64,000 nt of DNA from Lolium rigidum (taxonomy: Eukaryota; Streptophyta; Magnoliopsida; Poales; Poaceae), in contig NC_061514.1 in NCBI RefSeq assembly GCF_022539505.1, positions 250,282,124 to 250,346,123 on the forward strand, written 5' to 3'. The translations under genes were made by a program, and so were the position numbers. The notes under the pieces were generated by a model that saw only the letters and a list, made by a program, of their open reading frames with translations, had not been told where the DNA came from and searched no databases. Positions 1 through 10,699 of the stretch are shown here, one piece after another (positions within the stretch are counted from its first letter, which is position 1; the number at the start of each line of letters is the position of its first letter).

Positions 1-530
1 ACAGAAACCACTCGTGCCCACGTCCCGGACCCACACGGCTCCACACGCTACGGCCACACAAACATGGTCTCGTCCTGTCCCACGCGATTCCTTCCTACCA
101 GCCCCACACGACACGACCCCACAAACGACACGACCCCACTCGTCAGCACGGAACGGTCAACTTAACGGATTCCTGTCGTCTGAGCTGCTTCTGCGGGTTT
201 CAAACAAGGACTTGGGGAAAACTGAGGAAAAACTAAGGAGCTAGGAAAAACTGAGCACAACTAAGGAACCGAGGGCACGAAAATAGAATCCCTAGATATT
301 ATTTAAATAGAAAAACCAATAGCATCTACTCCAAATACTATAACTAAAATATTTATTAAGAAAGGAAGGATCACATAGGGTGCGGCATGAGCTGCGACAG
401 CGGAGGCAACAACAACATTTGCGTCGGTGTTGTCGCCCATGTTTAGGTTGCAGAAAAGGTCATTGATGTTCTTCAAGAAGAACTTTTCGTTGGGGAACTC
501 GTCAACGGATGGCATCGTGGTGCTAGTAGT
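1..530. other. Unassigned left flank
   Basis: No gene, RNA or repeat boundary could be supported here. The first 240 bases are rich in C and A with many CACG steps. Short open frames exist on both strands but show no recognisable motif or splice structure. It ends at the terminal TG of the LTR that begins at 531. Confidence 0.4.
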
Positions 531-1839
531 TGAAAGGATCGTATGCCGCACCTAGAGGGGGGGGTGAATAGGTGCTAACCAATTTTTAGTTCTTTTTCAA
601 TTTAGGCTTGACACAAAGGTAAATTCTCTAGATATGCAACTAAGTGAATTTACCTATATGACAAGGTTAACAACTAAGCAAGATATGGCTACGCAATATA
701 TAGGAGATAGAATAGGATAGAGGTAACCGAGAGTGGAGCACGCGGAGACACGGAGATGATTCCCGTAGTTCCCTTCCTTTGCAAGAAGGTACGTCTACGT
801 TTGGAGGAGTGTGGTTGCTACAAAAGCCAAACCAACAACCACGAAGGCTTCACTCAGATCTCCTGTGAGCAACGCCACAAAGGCCTAGCCCACTTCCACT
901 AAGGGATTTCCTCGAGGCGGAAACCGGGCCTTTACAAGGTTCTTGGGGCACACATCCAGAACCAAATTGGAGGCTCCCAAATCTGTAACAACACAACAAT
1001 CAACAACAATACATCAACAACAAACAACTAGGGATCCAAAGAGGAACACTAGCAAGAGGACCCTCAAGCAAATGAGGGTGAAATGTAAATCGCTTAGGTG
1101 AGGATGTAGATCGGTGTCTTCTCCTTCGAATCTCCAAAGATCAAGAGCTTTGGTTGGGTGAGGGAGGAGATCTTGCAAATCTTGTGTTCTTGAGGTGGCT
1201 CTAATGGTGGTGAAGCTTGGCAGATTTTTGTGCAATGATTGAGCAACTTGTCCCATTGGAGAAGAGAGCTATTTATATGAGTGGGGCTTTCAGATCTGAC
1301 CGTTATGGACGTTTTTCAGTAACACCGGAAGTTCCGGCCAGGGCGGCCGGAAGTTCCGGCTGGATGCCTTCGCACCAGTCCAGCTGAAGACAGAGCGAGG
1401 GCGGAACTAGGGCGGAACTTCCGGCGACCGGAAGTTCCGGCCAAGTTCTGGCCTACTTCCGGAAAACCGAAAAACCATACTGGACATACTGAGCCTCAAA
1501 AACCTTGTTTCCGGAACTTGCCCGGAAGTTGGGTGGAAGTTCCGCTGACCAGAACTTCCGACCAACTGCACCGTAACTTCCGGCCAGCGAACGACGAGCT
1601 TCAATGTGAGGAGCGCTGAGGATCTGCTGAGAGGAGTATCTGGGCGGAAGTTCCGCCAGCAGGGGCCGGAACTTCCGCCACAAGAGAAAAACCAGCAGTT
1701 GCTTCAGTTCTGACATACCAATTCACCAGCCATGTTTATATTATAAGACCATGTACATGTCTACATCAACACACATAAATATATACCTGGTGTTGACATC
1801 AAACACACAAAATCCAAAAGGGCGGGAAATGTTCTTTCA
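531..1839 (-). mobile_element. Copia-type LTR, minus strand (3' LTR)
   Basis: The block starts TGAAAGG and ends CTTTCA, so both ends fit the TG...CA rule with a short inverted repeat. On the minus strand it is preceded at 1840-1853 by a purine tract (AAAAAGGGGGAGAT), the expected position of the plus-strand primer just upstream of a 3' LTR. No primer binding site lies on the other side, so this is the 3' LTR and the 5' part is missing. A run of G followed by TGAATAGGTG near 555-580 is a hallmark I associate with cereal Copia LTR ends. The LTR holds a dense cluster of GGAAGTTCC palindromes (1324-1680). No coding capacity remains. Confidence 0.7.
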
Positions 1840-1853
1840 ATCTCCCCCTTTTT
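1840..1853 (-). other. Polypurine tract of the Copia element
   Basis: Minus-strand AAAAAGGGGGAGAT directly abuts the LTR at 1839. Together with the following 60 bases it is the only part of the internal region left. Confidence 0.7.
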
Positions 1854-1915
1854 GGTGTTTGATGACAACATGATGTCTACGGGTGCTTCTATTCTTGTAG
1901 ACAGTGTTGGGCCTC

Positions 1916-2799
1916 TGATGACCCACAAGTATAGGGGATCGCAACAGTCTTCGAGGGAAGTATTACCCAATTTATTGATTCGACACAAGGGGAGACAAAG
2001 AATACTTGAAAGCCTTAACAGCGGAGTTGTCAATTCAGCTGCACTCGGAAACAGACTTGCTCGCAAGAGTTTATCAGTAGGTAACGGTTTTATAGTAGCA
2101 GCGAGTAGTGAAATAACAACGAGCAGAGTAACAAAGACAAGCAGTAGTGATTTTAGTAAACAAGCAGGATTAAAATATCGTAGGCACGGGGACGGATGAC
2201 GGGCGTTGCATGGATGAGAGAAACTCATGTAACAATCATAGGAGGGCATTTGCAGATAATAATAAAACGGTATCCAAGTACTAATCAATCAATAGGCATG
2301 TGTTCCAATTATAGTCGTACGTGCTCGCAATGAGAAACTTGCACAACATCTTTTGTCCTACCAGCCGGTGGCAGCCGGGCCTCAAGGGAAACTATTCGGA
2401 CATTAAGGTACTCCTTTTAATAGAGTACCGGAGCAAAGCATTAACACTCCGTGAACACATGTGATCCTCACATCGCTACCATTCCCTCCGGTTGTCCCGA
2501 TTTCGTCACTTCGGGGCCATTGGTTCCGGACAGCGACATGTGTATACAACTTGCGGGTAAGATCATAACAACGAATATCTTCATGAATCAATAACATGTT
2601 CGGATCCGAGATCATGGCACTCGGGCCCTAGTGACAAGCATTAAGCATAACAAGTTGCAACAATATCATAAAAGTAACATCTACGGATACTAGGCACTAT
2701 GCCCTAACAATCTTATGCTATTACATGACCAATCTCATCCAATCCCTACCATCCCCTTCGGCCTACAGCGGGGGAATTACTCACACATGGATGGGGGAA
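1916..2799 (-). mobile_element. Truncated Gypsy LTR, minus strand
   Basis: Read on the minus strand, this ends in a sequence terminating GGGTCATCA, with a TG/CA-type boundary at 1916. It resembles, from memory, the end of WHAM-type Gypsy LTRs of wheat. Its 5' part is missing because element A is inserted at 2800. Between it and the Copia purine tract (about 1867-1915) sits a short piece nearly identical to 22925-22971, the end of another LTR family. No protein-coding potential is seen. Confidence 0.55.
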
Positions 2800-4401
2800 T
2801 GATACGTCTCCGACGTATCGATAATTTCTTATGTTCTATGCCATATTATTGATGATACCTACATGTTTTATGCATACTTTATGTCATATTCGTGCATTTT
2901 CTGGAACTAACCTATTAACAAGATGCCGAAGTGCCGGCTCTGTTTTCCGCTGTTTTTGGTTTCGTAAATCCTAGTAACGAAATATTCTCGTAATTGGACG
3001 AAACGAAGACCCGAGGGCCTATTTTTCCACGGAGCTTCCGGAAGACCGAAGAACATACGAAGTGGGGCCATGAGGTGGCCAAACCACATGGCAGCGCGGC
3101 CAAGGGGGGGCCCGCGCCGCCCTGTGGTGTGGGCCCCTCGTCTGGCCCCCGACTCTGCCCTTCCGCCTACTTAAAGCCTCCGTCGCGAAACCCCTGAGGC
3201 GAAAAACCACGATACGGAAAACCTTACTCAGACGCCGCCGCCGCCGATCCCATCTCGGGGGATTCTGGAAGATCTCCTCCGGCACCCCGCCGGAGAGGGG
3301 ATTCATCTCCCGGAGGACTCTACACCGCCATGGTCGCCTCCGGAGTGATGAGTGAGTAGTTCACCCCTGGACTATGGGTCCATAGCAGTAGCTAGATGGT
3401 TTTCTTCTCCTCATTGTGCTTCATTGTTGGATCTTGTGAGCTGCCTAACATGATCAAGATCATCTATCCGTAATACTCTATGTTGTGTTTGTCGGGATCC
3501 GATGGATAGAGAATACCATGTCATGTTAATTATCAAGTTATTACACATGTGTTGTTTATGATCTTGCATGCTCTCCGTTACTAGTAGAGGCTTTGGCCAA
3601 GTTTTTACTTTTAACTCCAAGAGGGAGTACTTATGCTCGATAGTGGGTTCATGCCTGCATTGACACCGGGACGAGTGATGTAAAGTTCTAAGGTTGTGTT
3701 GTGCTCGTTGCCACTAGGGATAAAACATTGGCGCTATGTCCGAGGATGTAGTTGTTGATTACATTACGCACCATACTTAATGCAATTGTCTCGTTGCTTT
3801 GCAACTTAATACCGGAGGGGTTCGGATGATAACTCTGAAGGTGGACTTTTTAGGCATAGATGCAGTTGGATGGCGGTCTATGTGCTTTGTCGTAATGCCC
3901 AATTAAATCTCACTATACTTATCATGTCATGTATGTGCATTGTTATGCCCTCTTTATTTGTCAATTGCGCGATCTGTAATTTGTTCACCCAACATGCTTT
4001 TATCTTATGGGAGAGACACCTCTAGTGAACTGTGGACCCCGGTCCACTCTTTAATACCGAAATACAAATCTGCTCGCAATACTTGTTTTACTATTTTCTC
4101 TCGCAAACAATCATCTTCCACACAATACGGTTAATCCTTTGTTACAGCAAGCCGGTGAGATTGACAACCTCACTGTTTCGTTGGGGCAAAGTACTTTGGT
4201 TGTGTTGTGCAGGTTCCACGTTGGCGCCGGAATCTCCGGTGTTGCGCCGCACTACATCCCGCCGCCATCAACCTTCAACGTGCTTCTTGGCTCCTCCTGG
4301 TTCGATAAACCTTGGTTTCTTTCTGAGGGAAAACTTGCTGCCGTGCGCATCATACCTTCCTCTTGGGGTTGCCCAACGAACGTGTGAAATACACGCCATC
4401 A
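2800..4401 (+). mobile_element. LTR of Gypsy-type element A
   Basis: This 1602-bp LTR starts TGATACGTC and ends CATCA, and is followed after 11 bases by a primer binding site. It aligns along its whole length with the LTRs at 45625, 50708, 56944 and 43368/62175. Its first 20 bases form a hairpin (GATACGT paired with ACGTATC). From memory the family resembles Sabrina or WHAM-like Gypsy elements of wheat; this was not tested. The 3' LTR is not in the window because the internal region runs into the gap at 6649. Confidence 0.85.
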
Positions 4402-4412
4402 AGCATATTTTC

Positions 4413-4430
4413 TGGCGCCGTTGCCGGGGA
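4413..4430 (+). other. Primer binding site, tRNA-Asp type
   Basis: TGGCGCCGTTGCCGGGGA is complementary to the 3' end of plant tRNA-Asp (GTC), as recalled. It sits 11 bases inside the LTR end and recurs at 47232, 58555 and 63028. Confidence 0.85.
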
Positions 4431-4700
4431 GATCAAGACACGCTCGCAAGGGGAGTCTCCACTTCTCAATCTCTTTACTTTGTTTTTGTCTTGCTTTATT
4501 TTATTTACTACTTTGTTTGCTGCATTATATCAAAACACAAAAAAATTAGTTGCTAGCTTTACTTTATTTGCTATCTTGTTTGCTATATCAAAAACACAAA
4601 AAAATTAGTTTACTTGCATTTACTTTATCTAGTTTGCTTTATTTACTGTCTTGCACTCTATATTAAAAATACAAAAAAATATTTAGTTACTTTTGTTACC

Positions 4701-5565
4701 ATGTCTAGCTCTGAACCTGTTACTTCTTCGCCTGAAGAATTAGTTTTCACTTTTAAACAAGGGGATGAGGAGAGTTTTAAGGATGCTTGGTCTAGAATTT
4801 TTACTTCTTATCGTGAAACCGAACCTCAAATGACTCTAAGTTTGCTCCTTAGTAATTTTTATTTTGGTCTTATGGTTCGCTATAGATATGCTTTGGATAC
4901 TTTAGTGGGAGGAGATTTCCTCCATTGCAATGGGGATCAAGATTTTAATGCCATAAAGAAGTTGGTTGCATCACATGATTCAGCTAATAATTTTGATTCA
5001 GCCCTTATCAGCATTCATAATAGATTAAATACTCTTGAGACAAGTGCATCTCGCTTAAATGAAAATTATGGATACATTCGTAACCGTCTTGATCAAGTTT
5101 TAGTGAACTCTGAACTTTCATTGTGGGATCCTCGTTGTTAAAATTGTTATCGGTGATCGAACTCTTCATGCCTACTCGTGATATTATGTATGAATTTTGC
5201 CTTATGCCCGAAAGCATTTATAAATCTTTGAAACTTTGGGGAGTCGATGAAGGAGGAGAAGAAATAACTCTCATTGATAACTCTATTATAATTCCTAAGG
5301 GAATAGCCGCAGGTGTGCATACAACCATTCTTGGAAGAACAATATCCATTGATTATCTTGTTATTGAAACAGAAAAATCATACTCGGGAGATCCCCGTTG
5401 AAACTATTGGGAGCAATCATTGATGTGGGAAAAGGCACTCTGAAATTCACCTCTATGCCAGGGGGAAATCATATATTCCCTAAACCAAAGGGAAGGAAAA
5501 ACAATAAGAAAGGTAAGGGTAAAGCCCAAGGTAAGGTTGACGCACCACCCTTCGATAACACTTGA
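4701..5565 (+). pseudogene. Broken gag/retropepsin-like ORF of element A
   Basis: The first frame (4701-5141) encodes about 146 residues with a coiled-coil-like tail. The following frames continue a protease-like domain: a CLMPES segment, then a hydrophobic strand, a region resembling the retropepsin flap and a basic Lys/Gly-rich tail ending at the TGA at 5563-5565. The canonical Asp-Thr/Ser-Gly triad is not seen; the equivalent place reads Asp-Ile-Met. Frame changes occur at 5131-5134, 5175-5178 and 5394-5398. Each lies at a CTCG or CCCG where a CTG would keep the frame, so the breaks may be consensus errors. No polymerase domains follow, so A would be non-autonomous. The ORF differs completely from that in the otherwise similar element B. 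Confidence 0.6.
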
Positions 5566-5577
5566 GTTACACTTTCG

Positions 5578-5626
5578 CGCCTAGCTGAAAGGCGTTAAAG
5601 AAAAGCGCTTATGGGAGACAACCCAT
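5578..5626 (+). other. Two conserved hairpins after the element A ORF
   Basis: The first stem pairs CGCC (5578-5581) with GGCG (5591-5594). The second pairs ATGGG (5611-5615) with CCCAT (5622-5626) around AGACAA. They lie just after the stop codon. The same structures and spacing recur at 48123-48171 in element B although the ORFs differ. Confidence 0.55.
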
Positions 5627-6648
5627 GTTTTTACTCCAGTATTTTTGTTTTATATTTGTGTCTTGGAAGTTGTTTACTACTGTAGCAACCTCTCCTTGTC
5701 TTAGTTTTATGTTTTGTTGTGCCAAGTAAAGTCTTTGATAGAAAAGTAAGTACTAGATTTGGATTACTGCGCAGTTCTAGATTTCTTTGCTGTCACGAAT
5801 CTGGGTCTATCTCCCTGTAGGTAGCTCAGAAAATTACGCCAATTTACGAGCATGATCCTCGGATATGTACGCAACTTTCATTAAATTTGAGCATTTTCGT
5901 TTGAGCAAGTCTGGTGGCCTAATAAAATCCATCTTTACGGACTCGTTCTGTTTTGATAGATTCTGTCTTTTATTTCGCATTGCCTCTTTTGCTATGTTGG
6001 ATGAATTTCTTTGATCCATTAATGTCCAAGTAGCTTTATGCAATGTCCAGAAGTGTTAAGAATGATTGTGTCACCTCTGAACATGTGAATTTTTATTATG
6101 CACTAACCCTCTAATGAGTTGTTTCGAGTTTGGTGTGGAGGAAGTTTTCAAGGATCAAGAGAGGAGTATGATGCAATATGATCAAGGAGAGTGAAAGCTC
6201 TAAGCTTGGGGATGCCCCGGTGGTTCACCCCTCGCATATATTAAGAAGACTCAAGCGTCTAAGCTTGGGGATGCCCAAGGCATCCCCTTCTTCATCGACA
6301 ACATTATCGGGTTCCTCCCCTGAAACTATATTTTTATTCGGCCACATCTTATGTACTTTGCTTGGAGCGTCGGTTTGTTTTTGTTTTTTGTTTTGTTTGA
6401 ATAAAATGGATCCTAGCATTCACTTTATGGGAGAGAGACACGCTCCGCTGTAGCATATGGACAAATATGTCCTTAGGCTCTACTCATAGTATTCATGGCG
6501 AAGTTCTTCTTCGTTAAATTGTTATATGGTTGGAATTGGAAAATGATACATGTAGTAAATTGCTATAATGTCTTGGATAATTTGATACTTGGCAATTGTT
6601 GTGCTCATGTGTAAGCTCTTGCATCATATACTTTGCACCCATTAATGA

Positions 6649-6748
6649 NNNNNNNNNNNNNNNNNNNNNNNNNNNNNNNNNNNNNNNNNNNNNNNNNNNN
6701 NNNNNNNNNNNNNNNNNNNNNNNNNNNNNNNNNNNNNNNNNNNNNNNN
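6649..6748. other. Assembly gap (100 N)
   Basis: Exactly 100 unknown bases, a conventional scaffold spacer, so the true distance is unknown. The left flank belongs to element A; the right flank is unrelated. Confidence 0.98.
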
Positions 6749-7029
6749 GTCACAAAGCCTAAAGTTTGGCTTTTGAAAAACTAATTACTTCTATAAATGT
6801 TGCAACTCTACTCGCACAACCAGATGGTTTGAAAGGGGCAAATCCATCCTGTCCACCCGTTTTCACCACTACAGTAATGATGCCCACCCACTTTTCACCC
6901 TGGCCGTCAGATCTGGTAATTTCTTTCTCACTCCTTTGTCTTCCAAGCAGGTCCATGACATGTGGGACCATCTATGTGTGCGGTCCAGCAGTCGGAGGCA
7001 GCCATCAGCGCTCGTTCACGTCGCTTGTT

Positions 7030-8110
7030 TCATTCGTTTGTGTGTTGAGCGGTGAAAACCCTAGATCGAGATTGGTCCTCTCCTCCCCCAATCCACGCCC
7101 CCCTCTCTCCACCCCGACGCCTCCTGGCTTCCTCCCACTCCGGCCGCCTCCCGGCTGCGGGAGACCCGACGGTGGCGGCGGACGGAACGGTGCCGGTCAG
7201 CGGCAACGGCGGTTGTGCTGGCCGCGGCGACGCCGCCGGAGCGCGCATGGAGGTTGGCGGCGGCGACACCCACTCCTTTCCTCGTCCCCGTCCTCTCCTC
7301 TTCTCGTCGCGGGACCTCCGAGGGCGGCGACAATCGGGTAGCGGCGGGGCTCGCTCACCAGGCGGCTGGACGTGGTGGGGCTGGGCCGGTGCGGGTAAGG
7401 GCTGCTGCTGGTTTTTGCGGGAGCTCCGACGGCGGCGGCGGTCAGACGGCACCGGGGCCTCCTCACGGTGGAGGCTCTCTCACGCCCTCAAGCGACGAGG
7501 CACAATAGGGCGGAGCTGAGCAAGGGCTTCACATGGCGCCCCCTCCTCCAGCTCCCCAAATCGAATCGGCCAAGGCACATGTACGGCAAGAGGAGGCGCC
7601 ACGGCGTGGTGGTGAGGCATGGCGCGCCGGAGCTGCGTCCGGGTGGATTGCGCACGAGCGAAGTCGCTGGCCTCCTCGCAGGTCCGAGTGCACAAGCGCG
7701 GAGGAGCGGCGCAAACAATCTTGATGAGGCACTCGGTGAGTTTCTTCCCATCTTCCCCTCCGCTGTGTGTGTTGCTAGATTTTCTCTTTTGAAGGATGCA
7801 AGATGCAGAGGAGGCCAGCGTGATTTTCTCTTTCGATCTCGCCAGACTATGCACCAGCCGCGGCTGTCGCTGCTCGTCGAGGCCACTCTCCCGGCCGCCT
7901 CTATAGAGGACAGGGGTTGGAGCGGAGAAGGGGACACGGGCGCGTGGTCCTGCCGCCAGGCGCGCGCGGCTCCGGCTCCGCCCCCTTTGACTCCTCATCG
8001 TCCGCCCGCGGAACCAGCGACCATCTCCACAGAAGCTCCCGGTATGCATGCGCTCCCCCAATCCTATTCCAAAACTTCATCTTTCCCCCAATATTATTAT
8101 CACTGAAAGA
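7030..8110. other. GC-rich gene-like fragment, no intact ORF
   Basis: A sharp rise in GC with AAACCCTAGATCGAG at about 7057, typical of grass 5' untranslated leaders. Overlapping frames are open on both strands because the DNA is CGG/CCG-rich, and none shows a recognisable domain. It may be a captured promoter and first exon. AT-rich intron-like DNA follows to 9550 with no supported gene. Confidence 0.35.
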
Positions 8111-9552
8111 TGTTGCTTCGTTTGACCAACTAGCCGGACGAGAACGAATTCGTATGCGCCGACGACCTTGTTCTCGATCCGACAAGGCCATCGTCATCAA
8201 GGTCCCGCCCTGCTGCAACCCTCCATACTCACACAATCTGAATACAACCATAGCACCTTGCTTTCTCGTTTGTTTAGTCTAGCTGCAGTTTCAATCAATC
8301 GAGCTGCTTGGTTTTGGTCTCACCAAAAACTGAACCATCATGTTGTTTGTTTACCTCACATACACGTTTGGTTGATGAAAAAAATCCTATTAAGACAATA
8401 CGAATTAGGAAATAAATCATGTCATGTCTGTGTGTGTGTGTCAAGATCTTGATCCTGGCCATGTTACAGAGTTGAGGATGCTGGGACATAACTGCATATA
8501 GCATCAACGCAACTTGGTTAATTGAGTCTTTTGATTACCCGTTCGAGTACTAAGCACTGAGCGAGTCCATCTTGTTGCTGCAATTTAATGTTTTCAGAAT
8601 ATTGTTTGAGCTGAATTATATGGAGAATACTTGAGTAGCCTGTTACACACAATTTACATCTATCCGGATCACTCATATGCAGAAATACTTAATTTTGTCT
8701 CCTCTTGATAGCTGACACTCGCCTTCTTTCACTGCATTTTTCACTGGAGTAGTAAAATGGAAGTGCGAGCAAAGCAAGCAAGTTAGCGAGAGATGATCCG
8801 CAGCCTTGGGATCCCGTGAACTGCGGCTGCATGCTCGACTACGAGGACAACTAGAGCTGCCGGCTCCGGACCAACCAATGCCTGTCGGGCCTGCATAGCA
8901 ACGGGTGATGGATTTTCTTAAGATGCTGCTGAAGAGGGATATACTCCATTAACTAATGCGGATCTCTTGAAGGAAGTCCTTACTTGCTTGTGTAGTCCAT
9001 TACTTCCTTGATTGCTTGGTGTGCTTTTATGAGTAGGAATTGGCATGCATAAATATCTTGATCATTCAACTTAAAATACAGTCCAAACTGCAGTTTAAAT
9101 TCATGCATCTTTTATGATCTTAATGATGCCATACAATGGAGCCAGTGGAAGAAGTAGATAAATGGAGATGACATGTATCATTTCCAGGTACATCTATGAC
9201 TTGATTAAAAACTGCATACTTTCTTTTCCTTCCAAACAAGCTCGTTGGGAGCATATTTGATTGTATATGTAATAGGGGTATGGTTTTTCTTTCACCATTC
9301 TACTATGACAAGCCTTGAGATAATTTTTTAAAGTTTTGTGGTTTCAACGGATCATTGTGTACATACGGTTCGAGTAATTATGTTTGCTTGTGAGAAATGC
9401 AAGGAGTTGTTGCTTGTTGCTTGTGAGAAATGCAATTTTCAACTTGCAAGCGATATGAAGTTTAAATACAGTTCAAATTGCTACTGCCAATACTCCTCTC
9501 GCTACTATCAATACTCCTACTCGCTACGGCAGTATTTCCTATTATTCTTGAC
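8111..9552. other. AT-rich stretch without supported genes
   Basis: Ordinary AT-rich sequence with a short GT run near 8430. No terminal repeats, splice-consistent reading frame or RNA gene were recognised. Confidence 0.4.
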
Positions 9553-9963
9553 ATTATTTTAACACGTTGTTATACTCCGGGACGGTGGTGTCTTGGCGAT
9601 TCAGCATGCCGCGAGGCAACGAGCAACTTGAGGTGTGCATGATCTTGTCCGGGAGCTGTGCGTGAATGTTCAATGTGAGCCAGCCAAGGAGCACCGAGTT
9701 ATCACACATAGTGAAGTACATATGAAAGATGCATACTTGCTCCACTATACTTGAGCATCTTCGCAAGGTGCATCACTTTCCTAATCTTGCATCTCGCTTC
9801 TAGAGAACTCTTTATTTCGATCATCACGTTGAAATACAAGTCTTACAACTCGACCTGCATGTTGATTCTGATCGTCATCTTCTTCGGGTGGAGGATTGCA
9901 ATTGAGGTCAAAGAATTGCTGAGCCATGCGCTGGTTGGACATCGCCCATCTGCTGCTTGCCAA
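9553..9963 (-). pseudogene. Coding-like fragments, minus strand, unrecognised
   Basis: Minus-strand frames (9554-9766 and 9781-9963) have protein-like composition. One contains a FDLNC segment followed by an acidic run; the other contains a leucine-rich stretch. They are in different frames and interrupted, so this is probably a decayed or captured gene fragment. I do not recognise the family. Confidence 0.3.
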
Positions 9964-9974
9964 AGATCATGCAC

Positions 9975-10106
9975 TGAAGATTGCCGGAGATCACGGCCAT
10001 GTTACTTGCCGGAGATCACGGCCATGACCAGGTGCTTGCCGGAGCTCACGCCCTTGAGATTGCCGGAGATCACGGTCTGGTGCTTGCCGGAGATCACGGC
10101 TTCTGG
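9975..10106 (+). repeat. Minisatellite with TTGCCGGAGATCACGG core
   Basis: About five imperfect copies of a 24-31 bp unit around the core TGCCGGAGATCACGG. The array opens frames on both strands, giving misleading ORFs, and is followed by GC-rich DNA to 10430. Confidence 0.7.
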
Positions 10107-10458
10107 GGCTGGAGGTGGCATCCATGGGAAGGGCAGCGGACAGAGAAGCAGATCGGGTCGGTGGTGGAGACGATGGGGAGGGCGGAGGGCAGATGAGGAT
10201 CTGCGGTCTTTGGTGGAGTTGATGGGGAGCGGGGAAGACAAATCGAAGCTGCGGCCGGCCGTGGAGTCGATGGGGAGGGATGATGGCGGAGGAGCAGCTA
10301 AGGACCGGTGGTGGTGTCGATGAAGGGGAATCCATGGCGATGGCGGTCGGCGGAGGACCAAGGACGAGCGATTAGGGAAGGGCACCGATTCATAATTAGG
10401 GAAGGGTAGAGTCGTCATTTCACATGGTTTTCACCTGGTCGGACCGGTTCCCAAACGT

Positions 10459-10481
10459 CTTATATTCCGGAACGGAGGGAG
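10459..10481. mobile_element. Solo end of a Stowaway-like MITE
   Basis: The sequence ends GGAACGGAGGGAG followed by TA, the typical Stowaway inverted-repeat end at its TA target. The matching left end was not found upstream, so this is a truncated copy. Confidence 0.5.
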
Positions 10482-10647
10482 TAGTTCTTTGGGCTGCTTG
10501 AGGTTTTCATGATACACCTGAACTATCTGTAATTCAACTAATTCAACTGAGCCTATTCTGTATCCGTTGTAGCTGCTCTTTGCTCACTGAATTTCTCTCA
10601 AATGCTTTATTGTGTTTTATCTGATAGGTGTTCTTTGTGCGGTGCAG

Positions 10648-10695
10648 GTTGAGGCCTTGAACGATAAGCTGCAAGAGCTTCTCCATAAATGCTAA
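10648..10695 (+). pseudogene. Terminal exon-like fragment
   Basis: A GTGCAG acceptor is followed by 15 codons with heptad-like leucines (ending LHKC) and a stop. It looks like the last exon of a captured coiled-coil gene. It is too short to identify. Confidence 0.3.
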
Positions 10696-10699
10696 ATGG

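Larger units (their letters stand above)
4402..6648 (+). mobile_element. Internal region of element A, truncated by gap
   Basis: It holds the primer site, a leader with three AT-rich near-repeats (about 4520-4690, each with a run of CACAAAAAAATTAG type), a broken gag/protease-like ORF, two hairpins and two internal copies of the family's polypurine motif (6202-6215, 6261-6274). The part after about 5570 is collinear with 48110-49196 of element B. Gap 1 removes the distal internal part and the 3' LTR. Confidence 0.8.

Noticed and set aside
5123..5401. A separate 92-residue gene
   Set aside because: Its start is out of frame with, but continuous in homology to, the preceding gag/protease-like ORF; treated as one broken ORF.
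7030..7519. Overlapping GC-rich ORFs on both strands as genes
   Set aside because: Open in several frames at once because of CGG/CCG composition; no domain, no consistent splice chain.
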